From the NCBI GenBank assembly GCA_964219355.1, contig CAXPOZ010000001.1, forward strand, positions 744,001-808,000: a stretch of 64,000 nt of DNA, read 5' to 3'. The DNA is from Parvularcula sp964219355 (GTDB lineage Bacteria > Pseudomonadota > Alphaproteobacteria > Caulobacterales > Parvularculaceae). Shown piece by piece: positions 24,879-32,737 of this stretch. The position numbers were made by a program, and so were the translations under genes. The notes under the pieces are model-generated. The model made no database searches. It was not told the origin of the DNA and saw nothing but the letters and a program-made list of their open reading frames with translations. Position 1 is the stretch's first letter. Each line of letters begins with the position of its first letter.

Positions 24879-25726
24879 ATGCCTTCCTCGCGCCGTTCTG
24901 CGAGGCGATAAAGACTGGCGAGCAGACCATCATCTTCGTCGATGGCAGGCCGCAGGCTCGATGTCCGGTCGTCAAACCAGGCGGGCCGCACACCGAGGAG
25001 TGAATTGGTCCGAAAGAGTAGCCGGTCGCGCAGGTCTTCAGGCTTTAACGGGCGGACCTCGATTGTGATGCCCGCTTCTGCTGCTTCTTCAAGCAGCACA
25101 TCGCGGGTGATGCCTGGCAGAATGCCTGCGGACAGCGGCGGCGTCATGTAACCGATCCCTGTCCGGACGAAAATATTCGCCATCGTCGTGCTGGTCACTT
25201 CTCCACGTTCATTGAAAAAGAGAACATCGGCGGCCCGCTCATCCTTGGCAAAAGCCATGGCCGCCAGATTATCCGTATAGGAAAGGGTTTTGTAGCGGGA
25301 GCTCACAGCACCAGAGGAACGCACAAAGGGCGCGGCGATCAGCCGATCCGGCACATCGGGCAAGGCGGCGGGTGCGGCGCCCGCAAAGAAGGCGATGATG
25401 ACGACCGGCATCTGTTCCGCGACAGGGACCGGGGAGAGCCCGCGCGGCGCTGGCCCGCGCGTCACAGTGATCCGCATGGAGCCATCTTTTGCGCCCTCGG
25501 CCTCGAGCAGCTCATGCACGCCATTGCGCAGCATATGCCGATTGATCTGGAAACCGAGCGAATGGCCGGAGACCTGCAGCCGCGCGAGGTGCTTTGTCAG
25601 GAACAGCGCCCGCCCCTTTGAAACTTTGAGTGTCTCAAACAGCCCGTCGCCAAGCAGCAGCCCCCGGTCCTGTGCCCGGACCAGCGGCACCTCGTCCGGC
25701 AGCAATTCGCCATCACACCAGATCAT
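24875..25726 (-). CDS. pabC: Aminodeoxychorismate lyase-like class IV PLP enzyme
   Basis: A 283-residue fold-type IV PLP protein. It shows the family beginning (MIWCDGELLPDEVPLVRAQDRGLLLGDGLFETLKV), a central YKTLSYTDNLAAMAFAKDERAADVLFFNERGEVTS with the Lys expected to hold PLP, and SAGILPGITRDVLLEEA. Branched-chain or D-amino-acid transaminases share this fold; the pabB-pabA context favours 4-amino-4-deoxychorismate lyase, which makes 4-aminobenzoate and pyruvate for folate. Overlaps pabA upstream and the ligase-like gene downstream by 4 bases each. Confidence 0.85.
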   Translation of the reverse strand: MIWCDGELLPDEVPLVRAQDRGLLLGDGLFETLKVSKGRALFLTKHLARLQVSGHSLGFQINRHMLRNGVHELLEAEGAKDGSMRITVTRGPAPRGLSPVPVAEQMPVVIIAFFAGAAPAALPDVPDRLIAAPFVRSSGAVSSRYKTLSYTDNLAAMAFAKDERAADVLFFNERGEVTSTTMANIFVRTGIGYMTPPLSAGILPGITRDVLLEEAAEAGITIEVRPLKPEDLRDRLLFRTNSLLGVRPAWFDDRTSSLRPAIDEDDGLLASLYRLAERREEGI

Positions 25727-26298
25727 GCAGTCTCCTTGCCCGTCAGGGACAGAAAGTTCCGCATGATAATGCGCCCCGCGGGCGTGAGAAGGCTTTCGGG
25801 GTGAAACTGCACACCAAAATGCGGCCGCGTCCGGTGCCGGGCCGCCATCAGCGTGCCCTCCTCATCCCATGCCAGCGCGTCGAGCGGGCCGTCTTCGGGG
25901 AGTGTGCCAAGCAGAGAGTGGTATTTCCCGGCCGGAAACGGTGTCGGGATACCGTCAAAAAGCCCACCACCCTCATGATGGATCTGGCTTGCGCGGCCAT
26001 GCATCGGATGCGGCGCCGACACGGTCGCCCCGCCATAGGCTAGGCAGAGGGCCTGATGCCCAAGACAGACACCGAGGATCGGCGTCTTCGGCAACAGCTC
26101 GAACAGCGCCAGCGTTTCAGGCGTATCGGAGGGCCGTCCCGGCCCCGGTGACAGGATGATGCCCTGCGGCGCCTCTGCTGCGATATCTGCGGCCAGGAGA
26201 TCATCAACGCGCAGGACATGGGTGGCAGCGCCAGCCTCGCGGGCATAGCGGGCAAGGGTCTCAACGAAACTGTCGAAATGATCGATCAGCAGGATCAT
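25723..26298 (-). CDS. pabA: Aminodeoxychorismate synthase glutamine amidotransferase subunit
   Basis: A 191-residue class I glutamine amidotransferase. It begins MILLIDHFDSFVETLARYA, has the oxyanion region GIILSPGPGRPSDTP, the catalytic nucleophile in LGVCLGHQALCLAYGG and the His/Glu pair in FGVQFHPESLLTPAG. It supplies ammonia to PabB. Could also serve TrpE, but the operon partner is PabB. The ATG overlaps the stop of pabB by 4 bases. Confidence 0.9.
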   Translation of the reverse strand: MILLIDHFDSFVETLARYAREAGAATHVLRVDDLLAADIAAEAPQGIILSPGPGRPSDTPETLALFELLPKTPILGVCLGHQALCLAYGGATVSAPHPMHGRASQIHHEGGGLFDGIPTPFPAGKYHSLLGTLPEDGPLDALAWDEEGTLMAARHRTRPHFGVQFHPESLLTPAGRIIMRNFLSLTGKETA

Positions 26299-27476
26299 CG
26301 CACCATCGCCTCAAAACCGTAGGCCTTGTCCACCGTCTCCTGATACTCTGCCTGCGGATCGGAAAGCGCCGTGATGCCGCCGCCGGTGCGATAATCAAGC
26401 CGTGCGGTTCCTCCTGCCACAGACAATGCCGCCGTCCGGATGGCAACGGAGAAAACATGAGCACCCTGATGCGGCATGAAGAGAACCGTGCCGCAATAAG
26501 GCCCGCGCCCTTCGCCCTCAAAGCGAGAGATGACCTGCATTGCGCGATGCTTGGGTGCGCCCGTGACCGAGCCGCAAGGGAAGGCCGCCGCCAGCGCCGC
26601 AATCGATCCGCACCCCTCACGCAGCTCGCCTTCGATCCGGGAGTAAAGATGATGCACGGCCGGCAGGCTGCGCAAGGCACAAATCGCAGGCTCCGTGATC
26701 GAATGATCGCGGCATACCTTGGCAAGGTCGTTGCGCAACAGATCCGCGATCATGATATTCTCTGCCCGGTCTTTTTCACTGGCGAGCAGAGCATCCGCAT
26801 GATATTTATCCGTAACCGGATCGCCAGATCGCGGGGCTGTCCCCTTGACCGGCTCGGCAGCGATATGGCCGTCATTGATTTCAAGGAAAAGCTCGGGCGA
26901 ATTGCTGAGCACCGCGCCGCCCGGACAGGGCAGATAGGCTGCATAGGGCGCCGCCCCCCGCGCCATCATCCGCGAGAAAAACCGGGCACCAAGATCCTCA
27001 GATGCCGGAAGCGTCGCCGACAGGCGCCGCGAGATATTTGCCTGAAAGATCTCCCCGCGCAGCACTTCGTCGATGACCGCCTGCACTTTGGGTACAAAAT
27101 CCTGCTCATCGGGTGATGTCAGTGAGGTGAGGTCCGGCACGTCCGCTGCCGCATCGAGCGCAGGCTCGAACGGCCTCATTTGCCCATAGCGGACAAGATG
27201 TACGACCGGCAGACCATCAGGGCCTTCGGGCAGTCCCAGCTCCGGCATCAGGCTGGCCGCCGCCTCATACCCAATATAGCCGCCAATCGCCCCGCCTTCG
27301 GGGATTTCCGCGCAAAAGGTGGCGATTTCATCGAAAAGGCCCGGCCCGACCTCACCGAACGGAACAGTCAGCGCGCCTGCGGGCTGCACGCATGCAGTCC
27401 AGCCCGCACCTGTAAAACCGGGGCCGAATAGCGCCCCACCGGTCTGGGCAGCGTCATGAAAAGTGATGGTGGGCAT
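26295..27476 (-). CDS. pabB: Aminodeoxychorismate synthase component I
   Basis: ATG at 27476 starts the conserved protein (MPTITFHDAAQTGG), 393 residues; a longer frame to 27557 exists but adds an arginine-rich segment without similarity. The chorismate-binding core has PVKGTAPRSGDP, with the Lys typical of PabB rather than TrpE, NIMIADLLRNDLAKVC, and FPCGSVTGAPKHRAMQVI. It converts chorismate and ammonia to 4-amino-4-deoxychorismate. First gene of the four-gene overlapping operon, divergent from the NDUFA9-like gene with a 145-base gap. Confidence 0.92.
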   Translation of the reverse strand: MPTITFHDAAQTGGALFGPGFTGAGWTACVQPAGALTVPFGEVGPGLFDEIATFCAEIPEGGAIGGYIGYEAAASLMPELGLPEGPDGLPVVHLVRYGQMRPFEPALDAAADVPDLTSLTSPDEQDFVPKVQAVIDEVLRGEIFQANISRRLSATLPASEDLGARFFSRMMARGAAPYAAYLPCPGGAVLSNSPELFLEINDGHIAAEPVKGTAPRSGDPVTDKYHADALLASEKDRAENIMIADLLRNDLAKVCRDHSITEPAICALRSLPAVHHLYSRIEGELREGCGSIAALAAAFPCGSVTGAPKHRAMQVISRFEGEGRGPYCGTVLFMPHQGAHVFSVAIRTAALSVAGGTARLDYRTGGGITALSDPQAEYQETVDKAYGFEAMVR

Positions 27477-27621
27477 GGGAGATGAGCGTCTGCACTTTGA
27501 AGGCCTGCCGCGCAAGAAAAACCCATGAAACCCCGCGCGCATCTGCCCCCTACCCAAGTCGCTCGGCTTTCTCTATCTCCCCGTGAAACGTTTTCTCTGC
27601 CCGACCGGGAAAGGACCTCCC

Positions 27622-28593
27622 ATGCCTGCGAATATCGTCACCGTCTTTGGCGCCTCAGGGTTTGTGGGCCGGCATGTGGTGCGGGAGCTGGCAAGCCGGG
27701 GCTGGCGCGTCCGCGCTGCGGTGCGCCGTCCGGCGAATGCCAATTACCTTCGTCCGCTGGGCAAGCTGGGCCAGGTCGACATCGTGCAGGCCAATGTCCG
27801 TTACCGGCCGTCGATCTCCGCCGCGCTTGATGGCGCGAGCGCCGTCGTCAACCTGACCGGCATTCTCGCCAATCAGGGCCGCAACAAATTCGATGCTGTT
27901 CACGCCGCCGGCGCCCGCAATGTTGCCGAGATGGCGACCAAGGCCGGAATCGACCGCATCGTTCATATCTCAGCCATCGGTGCGAATGCGAATAGCGAAA
28001 GCGATTATGCCCGCTCAAAAGCCGAAGGCGAGGAAGCGTTCCGCGAATATGCGCCGAGCGCTGTCATCCTCCGCCCGTCGATCATTTTTGGTCCGCAGGA
28101 TGAATTCTTCAACCGCTTTGCCTCCATGGCGCAGCTTGCCCCGGCCCTGCCACTGATCGGTGGGGGCAAGACCCGCTTCCAGCCGGTCTATGTCGATGAT
28201 GTCGCCGATGCGGTCGCCATCGCGCTGTCAGATGATCAGTATAAAGGCAAAACCTATGAGCTTGGCGGCCCCGAGGTCATGAGCTTCAAAGAGCTGATGC
28301 AGCTTATGCTGAAGATCATCGGCCGCAAGCGCATCCTTGCGCCCCTGCCCTTCGGCATGGCGGGCCTGATGGCCCAGCTCGCACGGCCCTCCGGCTGGAC
28401 GCCCTTCTTTGACGCGCCCATCACGCCTGATCAGGTCAAACTCCTGAAATACGATAATGTCGTTGGCGAAGCAGGCGATGCGGACGGCACGATTGAAGAT
28501 TTCGGCATCCGCCCGGAAACCATGGAAGCGATCCTGCCGACCTATCTCTACCGCTACCGCAAGGCCGGACAGTTCAGCCCGGAAACGGTCTGA
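27622..28593 (+). CDS. Complex I NDUFA9-family NAD(P)-binding protein
   Basis: ATG at 27622 (MPANIVTVFGASGFVGRHVVREL) is preceded by AAGGA 6-7 bases upstream. The 323-residue product is an atypical short-chain dehydrogenase/epimerase with a Rossmann GASGFVG motif, VVNLTGILANQGRN and YARSKAEGEEAFREYAPSAVILRPSIIFGP, the pattern of the NDUFA9-like family that in mitochondria is an accessory subunit of respiratory complex I. The YxxxK pair is replaced by YARSK in a degenerate context. Alphaproteobacterial members associate with complex I or with quinone biosynthesis. Confidence 0.9.
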   Translation: MPANIVTVFGASGFVGRHVVRELASRGWRVRAAVRRPANANYLRPLGKLGQVDIVQANVRYRPSISAALDGASAVVNLTGILANQGRNKFDAVHAAGARNVAEMATKAGIDRIVHISAIGANANSESDYARSKAEGEEAFREYAPSAVILRPSIIFGPQDEFFNRFASMAQLAPALPLIGGGKTRFQPVYVDDVADAVAIALSDDQYKGKTYELGGPEVMSFKELMQLMLKIIGRKRILAPLPFGMAGLMAQLARPSGWTPFFDAPITPDQVKLLKYDNVVGEAGDADGTIEDFGIRPETMEAILPTYLYRYRKAGQFSPETV

Positions 28594-28633
28594 TATTGGT
28601 TGGCTGGCAGACGGTCATGGAAGGACACGGAGA

Positions 28634-29071
28634 ATGCGGTCCTACCTAGCTGATTGGCAATTCTGGGCAATTCTCGCAGCGATGTTCGCGGCTTTGACGG
28701 CAATCTTCGGTAAGGTCGGCGTTGAGAAAGTCGACCCGAATTTTGCGACACTTATCCGTACAGTCGTCATCCTCGTCTTCATCAGCGGGCTGGTTCTGGC
28801 GACACGGACTTACCAGCCGATGGGTACCATTCCTGCACGGACATATCTTTTTCTGGTTCTATCCGGCGTCGCGACGGGTGCATCCTGGATCTGTTACTAT
28901 ACGGCCCTCAAGCTGGGTCCGGCCTCGCGAGTCGCGCCGGTCGATAAGCTCAGTGTCGTGTTCGTCGCGATTCTCAGCGTGCTCTTCCTCGGAGAACGGC
29001 TAGCGCCGAAGGACTGGTTTGCTGTCTCCCTGATCGCCGGGGGAACCATTCTGTTGGCTATGAAACGCTGA
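28634..29071 (+). CDS. Half-size EamA membrane protein
   Basis: ATG at 28634 with GGAG just upstream. The 145-residue product has about five hydrophobic segments: FWAILAAMFAALTAIFGKVGV, LIRTVVILVFISGLVLA, YLFLVLSGVATGASWICYYTALK, VFVAILSVLFLGERL and AVSLIAGGTILLAM. This is a single EamA repeat, half the size of usual DMT exporters, so it probably works as a dimer like other small DMT members. Substrate unknown. Lies 40 bases after the NDUFA9-like gene. Confidence 0.85.
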   Translation: MRSYLADWQFWAILAAMFAALTAIFGKVGVEKVDPNFATLIRTVVILVFISGLVLATRTYQPMGTIPARTYLFLVLSGVATGASWICYYTALKLGPASRVAPVDKLSVVFVAILSVLFLGERLAPKDWFAVSLIAGGTILLAMKR

Positions 29072-29142
29072 CTGACGCACGGTCAAATTTGCGACTTAAG
29101 GAAGCCTCCCCCAGAGCGGAGAAAATTTCCTGTTGACGGCGG

Positions 29143-29156
29143 CGCCATTTTTGGCG
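29143..29156 (+). terminator. Short hairpin with T-run after the EamA gene
   Basis: CGCCA (29143-29147) and TGGCG (29152-29156) form a 5-bp stem with a TTTT loop followed by TTTTC, 72 bases past the EamA stop. A weak intrinsic terminator candidate. Confidence 0.4.
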
Positions 29157-29189
29157 TTTTCTGTCGAGGCTTAGGAGAAACTCGACCCA

Positions 29190-29294
29190 ATGACCAAAAT
29201 GGCGTCCTCGATGAAATGGCTTGCGCTTTCCTGCGCCGCCGTCGTCGTACGCCTTATTCAGACGATTTTTGGTCACAAGGCGAGGTTGATCTAG
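29190..29294 (+). CDS. Possible 34-residue small protein
   Basis: An ATG at 29190, with AGGAG about 11 bases upstream, opens a frame ending in TAG at 29292-29294. The product has a basic start and a hydrophobic middle (MTKMASSMKWLALSCAAVVV) and a basic end (FGHKARLI). It is followed by a strong intrinsic terminator, so a separate short transcript is possible. No family recognised. It may be chance: the ribosome-binding spacing is long and internal ATGs at 29199 and 29211 compete. Confidence 0.3.
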   Translation: MTKMASSMKWLALSCAAVVVRLIQTIFGHKARLI

Positions 29295-29324
29295 AGCACT
29301 TTCCAATACCCGGAGTGAAGATCG

Positions 29325-29353
29325 ACCCCGCCTCAGCCGAGACGGGGTTTTTT
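29325..29353 (+). terminator. Intrinsic terminator
   Basis: ACCCCG (29325-29330) and CGGGGT (29343-29348), with inner CTC/GAG pairing around AGCC, are followed by six Ts. It lies 20 bases before the start of the LeuA-like gene on the same strand, so it ends an upstream transcript (EamA or the possible small RNA/ORF) and may reduce read-through into the next gene. Confidence 0.85.
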
Positions 29354-29372
29354 GTTATGGAGAACCCTGAAG

Positions 29373-29867
29373 ATGCCGCCCAATGATGAGAGACCCGACG
29401 AAGATCCAGGATTAGAGCCTGCCAGTATGGACTGGCGCTACCAGCTCGACTTCTTCCACGTGCACGGCATGGACGGGGTTTCGACCTCGCTCGTCTCGCT
29501 CAAGGACCGGGACGGCATGACCGCCCGCGCCAAGGGTGAAGGCCAGACGCCGCTTCACGCGCTGATCAATGCGCTGAGCAAGATCACCGGGCGCCGCTAC
29601 ACGCTGCGCTGCGCGAAGATCTATGCGACGCGCAATGAATTCGGCGCACGGGCGCAGTCCCATATCGTGCTCGTCGATGAGCAGAGCCGCGGCAGCGCCG
29701 GTTTCGGCTGGGCGACCAGCGAGCATGACGCCTTCATGATCGCGGCGCTTCGCATCGTGAATGCGCATGAGGCCGAACAGCAGGCCGAGGCCATTACCGA
29801 CGCCAAGGGATATACCGATTACGGATGGAGGAAATCGCGGCGGGCCGCCTCACAGCTCGCTGCGTGA
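29373..29867 (+). CDS. Stand-alone protein resembling the LeuA C-terminal regulatory domain
   Basis: ATG at 29373 follows GGAG at 29359-29362. After an acidic N-terminus, residues 20-145 show the pattern of the dimerisation/allosteric domain of 2-isopropylmalate synthase: TSLVSLKDRDGMTARAKGEG-TPLHALINALSKITG, then LRCAKIYATRNEFGARAQSHIVLVDE and AGFGWATSEHDAFMIAALRIVNA. No TIM-barrel catalytic domain is present. Possible roles are leucine or acyl-group sensing, or modulation of LeuA; this is inference from a weak resemblance read by eye. Confidence 0.6.
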   Translation: MPPNDERPDEDPGLEPASMDWRYQLDFFHVHGMDGVSTSLVSLKDRDGMTARAKGEGQTPLHALINALSKITGRRYTLRCAKIYATRNEFGARAQSHIVLVDEQSRGSAGFGWATSEHDAFMIAALRIVNAHEAEQQAEAITDAKGYTDYGWRKSRRAASQLAA

Positions 29868-29899
29868 TGAGTGAAGGCTCACTCCGGGCCTTCACTTCC

Positions 29900-29954
29900 G
29901 GCGAGACGGTGGGAGCATGCCCCTCAGCCCCCTGCCCGCTCTCATCGTCTCGCC
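29900..29954. repeat. 17-bp inverted repeat between convergent genes
   Basis: GGCGAGACGGTGGGAGC (29900-29916) pairs with GCTCTCATCGTCTCGCC (29938-29954) at 15 of 17 positions, the two others being G-U type, around a 21-base loop. AATTTTCT follows on the plus strand, so it probably terminates the LeuA-like gene. A smaller perfect 8-bp hairpin (GTGAAGGC/GCCTTCAC, 29871-29895) sits between it and the stop codon. Confidence 0.65.
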
Positions 29955-30012
29955 CAATTTTCTGCTTGGGATATGGTCCTGCTCCGGGGGCTTTATTCCG
30001 TAGATTGAGCGA

Positions 30013-31068
30013 TTACGGCGTCCAGCCATCATCTTCTTCAGGGAGCTCGGACGCCGCCGCCTCACTGATCTCTTCGCCGCGGCGTTTGGCCGTCAGGTCC
30101 ATCAATTGATGGAGGAGCGGCTGCACACCCTGCCCGGTGACACCGGAGAGAAGATGCACCTTGCCTGCGACGTTCTCGAGGGCGGCCTGTTTCTCAGCCA
30201 TTTCCTCGTCATCGATGGCGTCGATCTTGTTGAGCGCGACGATTTCGGGCCGCGCGGCAAGATCTTCCGAATACATCTCCAGCTCATGCCGGATCGTCGT
30301 GTAGGCGCCCGCCACATCGCTTTGCGTGCCATCGACGAGATGAAGGAGCGCGGCGCAGCGCTCGACATGGCCAAGGAAACGGTCACCGATCCCGGCGCCC
30401 TCATGCGCGCCTTCGATCAGGCCGGGAATATCCGCCAGCGTGAAGCTGCGCCCCGGACCGACCCGAACCACCCCAAGCTGGGGGTGAAGCGTCGTGAACG
30501 GATAATCGGCAATCTTGGGCTTTGCCGCCGAAACAGCCGCAAGGAAAGTCGACTTGCCCGCATTGGGCAGGCCGAGAAGCCCGATATCGGCGATCAGCTT
30601 GAGCTTGAGCCAGATCGTGCGCTCTTCGGGCAACTGGCCGGGATTGGCTTTGCGCGGCGCCTGGTTGGTTGAGGATTTGAACCGCGCATTGCCCCAGCCG
30701 CCATTGCCGCCCTTGGCGAGCAGCACGCGCTTTCCTGAGACATCGAGATCGGCAATCACCGTCTCTTCGTCTTCTTCATAGATCACGGTGCCGGTCGGTA
30801 CAGGGATCGTGATGTCCGCGCCATCCGCGCCGGTCCGGTTGCGGCCCGAGCCATTATGGCCGCGCTCCGCCTTGAAGTGCTGCTGATAGCGGTAATCGAT
30901 CAGTGTATTGAGGTTATCAACAGCCTCGGCAAAGACATGCCCGCCATCGCCGCCATCCCCGCCATCGGGGCCACCGAATTCGACATATTTCTCCCGCCGG
31001 AAGGACAAACAGCCATTTCCGCCCCCGCCTGACTGGATATAGATCTTTGCGCGATCAAGAAATTTCAT
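30013..31068 (-). CDS. obgE: Obg GTPase (ribosome assembly)
   Basis: A 351-residue protein with the glycine-rich Obg fold at residues 1-158 (MKFLDRAKIYIQSGGGGNGCLSFRREKYVEFGGPDGGDGG) and a G domain with GLPNAGKSTFLAAVS (G1), DIPGLIEGAHEGAGIGDRFLGHVERC (G3/switch II) and NKID (G4). The C-terminal tail is short and acidic. It acts in late 50S subunit assembly and stringent response. Last gene of the rplU-rpmA-GNAT-obgE block; its ATG overlaps the stop of the preceding acetyltransferase by 4 bases. Confidence 0.97.
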   Translation of the reverse strand: MKFLDRAKIYIQSGGGGNGCLSFRREKYVEFGGPDGGDGGDGGHVFAEAVDNLNTLIDYRYQQHFKAERGHNGSGRNRTGADGADITIPVPTGTVIYEEDEETVIADLDVSGKRVLLAKGGNGGWGNARFKSSTNQAPRKANPGQLPEERTIWLKLKLIADIGLLGLPNAGKSTFLAAVSAAKPKIADYPFTTLHPQLGVVRVGPGRSFTLADIPGLIEGAHEGAGIGDRFLGHVERCAALLHLVDGTQSDVAGAYTTIRHELEMYSEDLAARPEIVALNKIDAIDDEEMAEKQAALENVAGKVHLLSGVTGQGVQPLLHQLMDLTAKRRGEEISEAAASELPEEDDGWTP

Positions 31069-31595
31069 GGCCGGAACCTCTCACGGATGAGGCGGTAATG
31101 ATAGAGCGGCGTGTGCCTGCCGTAATGCGCCGACCACCCCATTTCGGCGGGGCCAATCTGCTCAAAGCCCAGCTTGCCCAGGATCCGGGCCGACGCGGGA
31201 TTATCGACACTGACCCGTGCACGGATCACCCCGACACGATACTGCCCGAAGGCAAGCTGACACAAGGTCCGCGCGCCTTCGCTGGCAAGCCCCCGGCCTT
31301 CGCATCCACGGCTGACATCATAGCCTATCTCAACCGAGCCCGGCTGCCAGTCAAAGAGAACGCCTGTCCCGACCAGCCGCGTGCCTTCGATGAAGGCCAG
31401 CCATTGCTTCTCGCCTTCGCCGGCCAGCATCGCCTCGCGGATGCGGCGGCAGACTTCGCCTTGCGTGAATGGATAGGCCCAACTGCCGGTCATCCGGGCA
31501 AAATCGGGATGGTTATGGGTCAGCCAGTACTCTTTCGCATCCCGCAGGGTGACGGGACGGATGAGTAGCCTTTCCGTTCGTATACTGTGCGGCAT
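31065..31595 (-). CDS. RimJ/RimL-type GNAT N-acetyltransferase (copy 1)
   Basis: A 176-residue acetyltransferase starting MPHSIRTERLLIRPVTLRDAKEYW, with VSRGCEGRGLASEGARTLCQLAF covering the acetyl-CoA pyrophosphate-binding motif A (Q/RxxGxG/A; here RGCEGRGLA) and VDNPASARILGKLGFEQIG near the C-terminus. Such enzymes acetylate protein N-termini or small amines. It is the third of three related GNAT genes in a row and overlaps obgE by 4 bases. Confidence 0.9.
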   Translation of the reverse strand: MPHSIRTERLLIRPVTLRDAKEYWLTHNHPDFARMTGSWAYPFTQGEVCRRIREAMLAGEGEKQWLAFIEGTRLVGTGVLFDWQPGSVEIGYDVSRGCEGRGLASEGARTLCQLAFGQYRVGVIRARVSVDNPASARILGKLGFEQIGPAEMGWSAHYGRHTPLYHYRLIRERFRP

Positions 31596-31596
31596 G

Positions 31597-32124
31597 TCAC
31601 TTCAGCCTTTCGCGGGTGAGCCTGTATCCCCAGCGGGGGAAATTGCCCTGCAATGTGGTTGACCAGCCCGGACCGATATCACCGATCACCTCAAAGCCGG
31701 TTTTCTCCAGTACTTTGATCGAGCCCGGATTATCCTTGAAGACATCCGCCTCGATCGCGCCGAAGCGCAGCGTCTTGAACCCGAAGGCGCAGAACGCGCC
31801 GACCGCTTCGCTCATCATGCCCTGCCCCCAGCATTCGCGCGCGATGCCATAGCCAAGCGACCAGACATCCCCCGACCGATGGGAGAACCCAAGCGAGCCA
31901 ACAACCTGCCCCTGATAAAAAGCGAGGAAACCGAATTCATCCTTGCCCTGAACCTTTTGCCAGTGGCGGATGCGGAAACGCGCATGTTCTTCGGTGACGG
32001 GATAGGGCCAGGTCTTGGTCGCGCGCGTCAGGTCGAAATCATTGAACGCCCACGCAAGCCCCTTCGCGTCCCGCAACGTCGCGGGGCGCAGGAGCAACCT
32101 TTGTGTACGGAGGCTATGCGGCAT
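31597..32124 (-). CDS. RimJ/RimL-type GNAT N-acetyltransferase (copy 2)
   Basis: A 175-residue paralogue starting MPHSLRTQRLLLRPATLRDAKGLAWAF. The acetyl-CoA motif region reads IARECWGQGMMSEAVGAFCAFGF and the C-terminal part DNPGSIKVLEKTGFEVIG. One base separates its stop from the start of copy 1, and its start overlaps the end of copy 3 by 11 bases, so the three are translated from one message. Confidence 0.9.
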   Translation of the reverse strand: MPHSLRTQRLLLRPATLRDAKGLAWAFNDFDLTRATKTWPYPVTEEHARFRIRHWQKVQGKDEFGFLAFYQGQVVGSLGFSHRSGDVWSLGYGIARECWGQGMMSEAVGAFCAFGFKTLRFGAIEADVFKDNPGSIKVLEKTGFEVIGDIGPGWSTTLQGNFPRWGYRLTRERLK

Positions 32125-32653
32125 CTTTCAAGAAACCCTCCCGAACCAATTCAAAATTCACAACAGGCAAATTCATCCCGCGCGTCAGGCAGTGGGCCTC
32201 TGCCCGTCCCGAGCTCTGTCTGAAGCCACACTTATTCAGAATACGCATCGAGGCCGCATTGTCGTGAAAGACATCTGCCTGAATGGCACGAAGATTGAGA
32301 ACCTGAAAGCCAAACCGGCAGACAGCCTGAACAGCCTCCGTGCCCAGCCCCCGCCCCCAGAATGCCGGGGTGATGGCATAAGCGACGTCCCAATCTCCTG
32401 ATGATCTGCGGCCAAGTCCCAAATGTCCGATAATCTCACCACTGAACATCATCACGAACCCGAATTCAGATTCGCCTTGCCGAGCGATCATGCCGCGCAG
32501 TTTTTCGCGCATCTTCTCTTCGGTCAGCGGGAAGGGGAGTGTCCCTGTTTGCCGAGTGAGAACCTCATGCCCCAAAGCCGCAGACAATCCCTTCGCATCC
32601 CGCAATGTCGCGGGGCGCAGGAGCAGCCTTTCGGTCCGTAATGAGTGAGGCAT
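32114..32653 (-). CDS. RimJ/RimL-type GNAT N-acetyltransferase (copy 3)
   Basis: Start set at the ATG at 32653 so that it begins MPHSLRTERLLLRPATLRDAKGL like the other two; the frame is open to 32674. The 179-residue product has TPAFWGRGLGTEAVQAVCRFGF as acetyl-CoA motif and DNAASMRILNKCGFRQS. First GNAT after the rpmA terminator. Single GNAT genes are usual between rpmA and obgE in alphaproteobacteria; three tandem copies are not. Confidence 0.9.
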   Translation of the reverse strand: MPHSLRTERLLLRPATLRDAKGLSAALGHEVLTRQTGTLPFPLTEEKMREKLRGMIARQGESEFGFVMMFSGEIIGHLGLGRRSSGDWDVAYAITPAFWGRGLGTEAVQAVCRFGFQVLNLRAIQADVFHDNAASMRILNKCGFRQSSGRAEAHCLTRGMNLPVVNFELVREGFLKDAA

Positions 32654-32680
32654 GTCCGTCTTTTCGACCTCCAAAGAAAA

Positions 32681-32700
32681 AGGGGCCCGCGAAGGCCCCT
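32681..32700 (-). terminator. Intrinsic terminator after rpmA
   Basis: AGGGGCC (32681-32687) and GGCCCCT (32694-32700) form a perfect 7-bp stem with a 6-base loop. On the minus strand the hairpin is followed by TTTTTCTTTGG. It ends the ribosomal-protein transcript 38 bases past the rpmA stop, with partial read-through possible into the GNAT genes. Confidence 0.85.
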
Positions 32701-32737
32701 CCTCAATTCAAGGTCAGGTCTTTGCGAGAACCCTGTC

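Noticed and set aside
29058..29306. An 82-residue minus-strand frame in the gap before the LeuA-like gene
   Set aside because: No ribosome-binding site, very basic unconserved product, and it overlaps terminator structures of the other strand.
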